Assembly (NCBI GenBank): GCA_033782935.1
Contig: JAWQEG010000377.1
Span: 496,001-560,000 of the forward strand
DNA length: 64,000 bases
Origin: Petrolisthes cinctipes
Lineage: Eukaryota; Arthropoda; Malacostraca; Decapoda; Porcellanidae
Direction of reading: 5' to 3'
A program made the translations under genes and the position numbers. Position 1 is the first letter of the stretch. Each line of letters starts with the position of its first letter. The notes beneath the pieces were generated by a model. The model made no database searches. It had not been told where the DNA came from and saw only the letters and a program-made list of their open reading frames with translations. Below, one piece after another: positions 62,041 through 64,000 of the stretch.

Positions 62041-64000
62041 GTCCCAAAACACCCGAAAATTCGATATTTAGAGGTCCCAGAAGGTATCTGTACATGCCTA
62101 CTTCGTGTTAGAGTATTTTCAAAATACAGGCCAAAAACATACTGAAAATCGATCTTTTAGGTGCCCAAAAGTCGATATGTGCATGCATCTTCTGTACCCG
62201 TTTATATCTCAAATTCTGGCCCTAAACACCCGAAAATTCGATATTTTGGGGTCCCAGAAGCGATCTGTACATGCCTACTCCGTGTTAGAGTATTTTCAAA
62301 ATACAGGCCCAAAACATGCTGAAAATCGATATTTTAGATGCCCAAAGTCAATATGTGCATGTATCTTCTGTACCCGTTTATATCTCAAATTCAGGCTCAA
62401 AACACCCGAAAATTCAATATTTTGGGGTCCCAGAAGCAATCTGTACATGCCTACACAGTGCTAGAATATTTTCAAAATATAGGCTAAAAACATGCTAAAA
62501 ATCGATCTTTTAGGTGCCAAAAAATCGATATCTCAAATTCAGTCCCAAAACACCCGAAAATTCGATATTTAGAGGTCCCAGAAGGCATCTGTACATGCCT
62601 ACTCCGTGTTAGAGTATTTTCAAAATACAGGCCAAAAACATACTGAAAATCGATCTTTTAGGTGCCCGAAAGTCGATATGTGCATACATCTTCTGTACCC
62701 GTTTATATCTCAAATTCTGGCCCTAAACACCCGAAAATTCGATATTTTGGGGTCCCAGAAGCAATCTGTACATGCCTACTCCGTGTTAGAGTATTTTCAA
62801 AATTCAGGCCCAAAACATGCTCAAAATCGATATTTTTGGTGCCCAAAGTCAATATGTGCATGTATCTTCTGTACCCGTTTATATCTCAGATTCAGGCTCA
62901 AAACACCCGAAAATTCAATATTTTGGGGTCCCAGAAGCAATCTGTACATGCCTACTCAGTGCTAGAATATTTTCAAAATACAGGCCCAAAACATGCTGAA
63001 AATCGACATTTTAGGTGCCAAAAAATCGATATCTCAAATTCAGTCCCAAAACACCCGAAAATTCGATATTTAGGGGTCCCAGAAGCGATCTGTACATGCC
63101 TACTCCGTGTTAGAGTATTTTCAAAATACATGCTCAAAACATACTGAAAATCGATCTTTTAGGTGCACAAAAGTCGATATGTGCATGCATCTTCAGTACC
63201 CGTTTATATCTCAAATTCAGGCTCAAAACACCCGAAAATTCAATGTTTTGGGGTCCCAGAAGCAATCTGTACATGCCTACTCAGTGTTAGAGTATTTTCA
63301 AAATACAGGCCCAAAACATGCTGAAAATCGATATTTTAGATGCCCAAAGTCAATATGTGCATGTATCTTCTGTACCCGTTTATATCTCAAATTCAGGCTC
63401 AAAACACCCGAAAATTCAATATTTTGGGGTCCCAGAAGCAATCTGTACATGCCTACACAGTGCTAGAATATTTTCAAAATATAGGCTAAAAACATGCTAA
63501 ATAACGACATTTTAGGTGCCAAAAAATCGATATCTCAAATTCAGTCCCAAACCACCCGAAAATTCGATATTTAGAGGTCCCAGAAGGTATCTGTACATGC
63601 CTACTCCGTGTTAGAGTATTTTCAAAATACAGGCCAAAAACATACTGAAAATCGATCTTTTAGGTGCCCAAAAGTCGATATGTGCATGCATCTTCTGTAC
63701 CCGTTTATATCTCAAATTCTGGCCCTAAACACCCGAAAATTCGATATTTTGGGGTCCCAGAAGCGATCTGTACATGCCTACTCCGTGTTAGAGTATTTTC
63801 AAAATTCAGGCCCAAAACATGCTGAAAATCGATATTTTTGGTGCCCAAAGTCAATATGTGCATGTATCTTCTGTACCCGTTTATATCTCAAATTCAGGCT
63901 CAAAACACCCGAAAATTCAATATTTTGGGGTCCCAGAAGCAATCTGTACATGCCTACTCAGTGCTAGAATATTTTCAAAATATAGGCTAAAAACATGCTA

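Larger units (their letters stand above)
1..64000. repeat. Satellite DNA array filling the whole window
   Basis: Every stretch examined is a copy of the same ~177-bp monomer family in the same orientation. I saw no inverted segment and no non-repeat insertion. Landmark words such as gtgttagag, ttttcaaaat, cacccgaaaattc and ggtcccagaag recur with spacings of 177, 176 and 148 bp, which sum to 501 bp. Private variants then recur at 1001, 1316, 3536, 3823, 4176 and 6502 bp. Arrays of this kind are known from centromeric, pericentromeric and subtelomeric heterochromatin of plants and animals. A centromeric role here is an inference only, because the sequence carries no decisive marker. No protein-coding gene, tRNA, rRNA or transposon was recognised. 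Confidence 0.98.
48918..64000. repeat. Right domain: mixed trimers with short local duplications
   Basis: Trimer starts seen include 49486, 49808, 51125, 51427, 52252, 52576, 53076, 53577, 54077, 54578, 55069, 55393, 55894, 56385, 56709, 57210, 58203, 59146, 59448, 59773, 60274, 61277, 61602, 62105, 62606, 63107 and 63608. Irregular steps come from missing monomers, 10-bp junction deletions, three 125-bp C monomers and one 2-bp insertion. The last bases read as an ordinary C monomer, so the array continues beyond the window. Confidence 0.78.

Noticed and set aside
1..64000. CRISPR array
   Set aside because: The repeats are 148-177 bp, the intervals between shared words are themselves conserved repeat, there are no unique spacers and no cas genes.
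1..64000. An undescribed gene system hidden in the array
   Set aside because: I looked for any interval that does not match the monomers and found none. The unusual content is structural (duplications, deletions and dyads), not genic.

Overview
The whole 64-kb window is one uninterrupted, head-to-tail satellite DNA array. I found no credible gene, RNA gene, transposable element, CRISPR array or unique sequence from base 1 to base 64000. The composition (one consensus monomer counted by hand is about 41% GC), monomers near 177 bp, multi-level higher-order repeats (HORs) and variation biased towards CpG transitions all point to eukaryotic constitutive heterochromatin, for example a centromeric or pericentromeric block in a genome that methylates cytosine. 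Neither the species nor the chromosomal position can be read from the sequence. I do not recognise the satellite as a named family.

Architecture. The unit of organisation is a 501-bp trimer: monomer A (177 bp), monomer B (176 bp) and monomer C (148 bp). A and B are each old head-to-tail dimers of a diverged ~88-bp half-unit. C is the same monomer after a 29-bp internal deletion. Two subfamilies of the trimer (A1-B1-C1 and A2-B2-C2) tend to alternate, giving a ~1002-bp composite HOR. A clean example is 14454-15455. By length the window holds roughly 128 trimer equivalents (about 380 monomers).

Layout. 1-9286: a less regular domain with missing monomers, several private variants and a 3.8-kb-offset duplication. 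9287-17862: fairly regular alternation of the two trimers. 17863-27989: three successive copies of a ~3.5-3.9 kb block that share many private variants. 27990-31901: mixed trimers. 31902-39824: a ~4.2-kb block and its tandem copy, the copy lacking one 501-bp trimer. 35914-48917: a near-perfect 6502-bp tandem duplication that starts inside the previous one. 48918-64000: mixed trimers with local 1001-, 1316- and 943-bp duplications and three shortened 125-bp C monomers.

The window is therefore a record of unequal exchange and conversion rather than of genes. The points of most interest are the nested, orderable duplications, the deletion-prone B-to-C junction, a 15-bp dyad whose outermost base pair co-varies between monomer types, and the CpG-transition signature that separates the subfamilies. 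Long repeated ORFs (up to 186 codons) exist only because monomer A is a multiple of three. I do not call them genes. All comparisons were made by eye and by coordinate arithmetic. Block edges are accurate only to the length of local identity between monomers.
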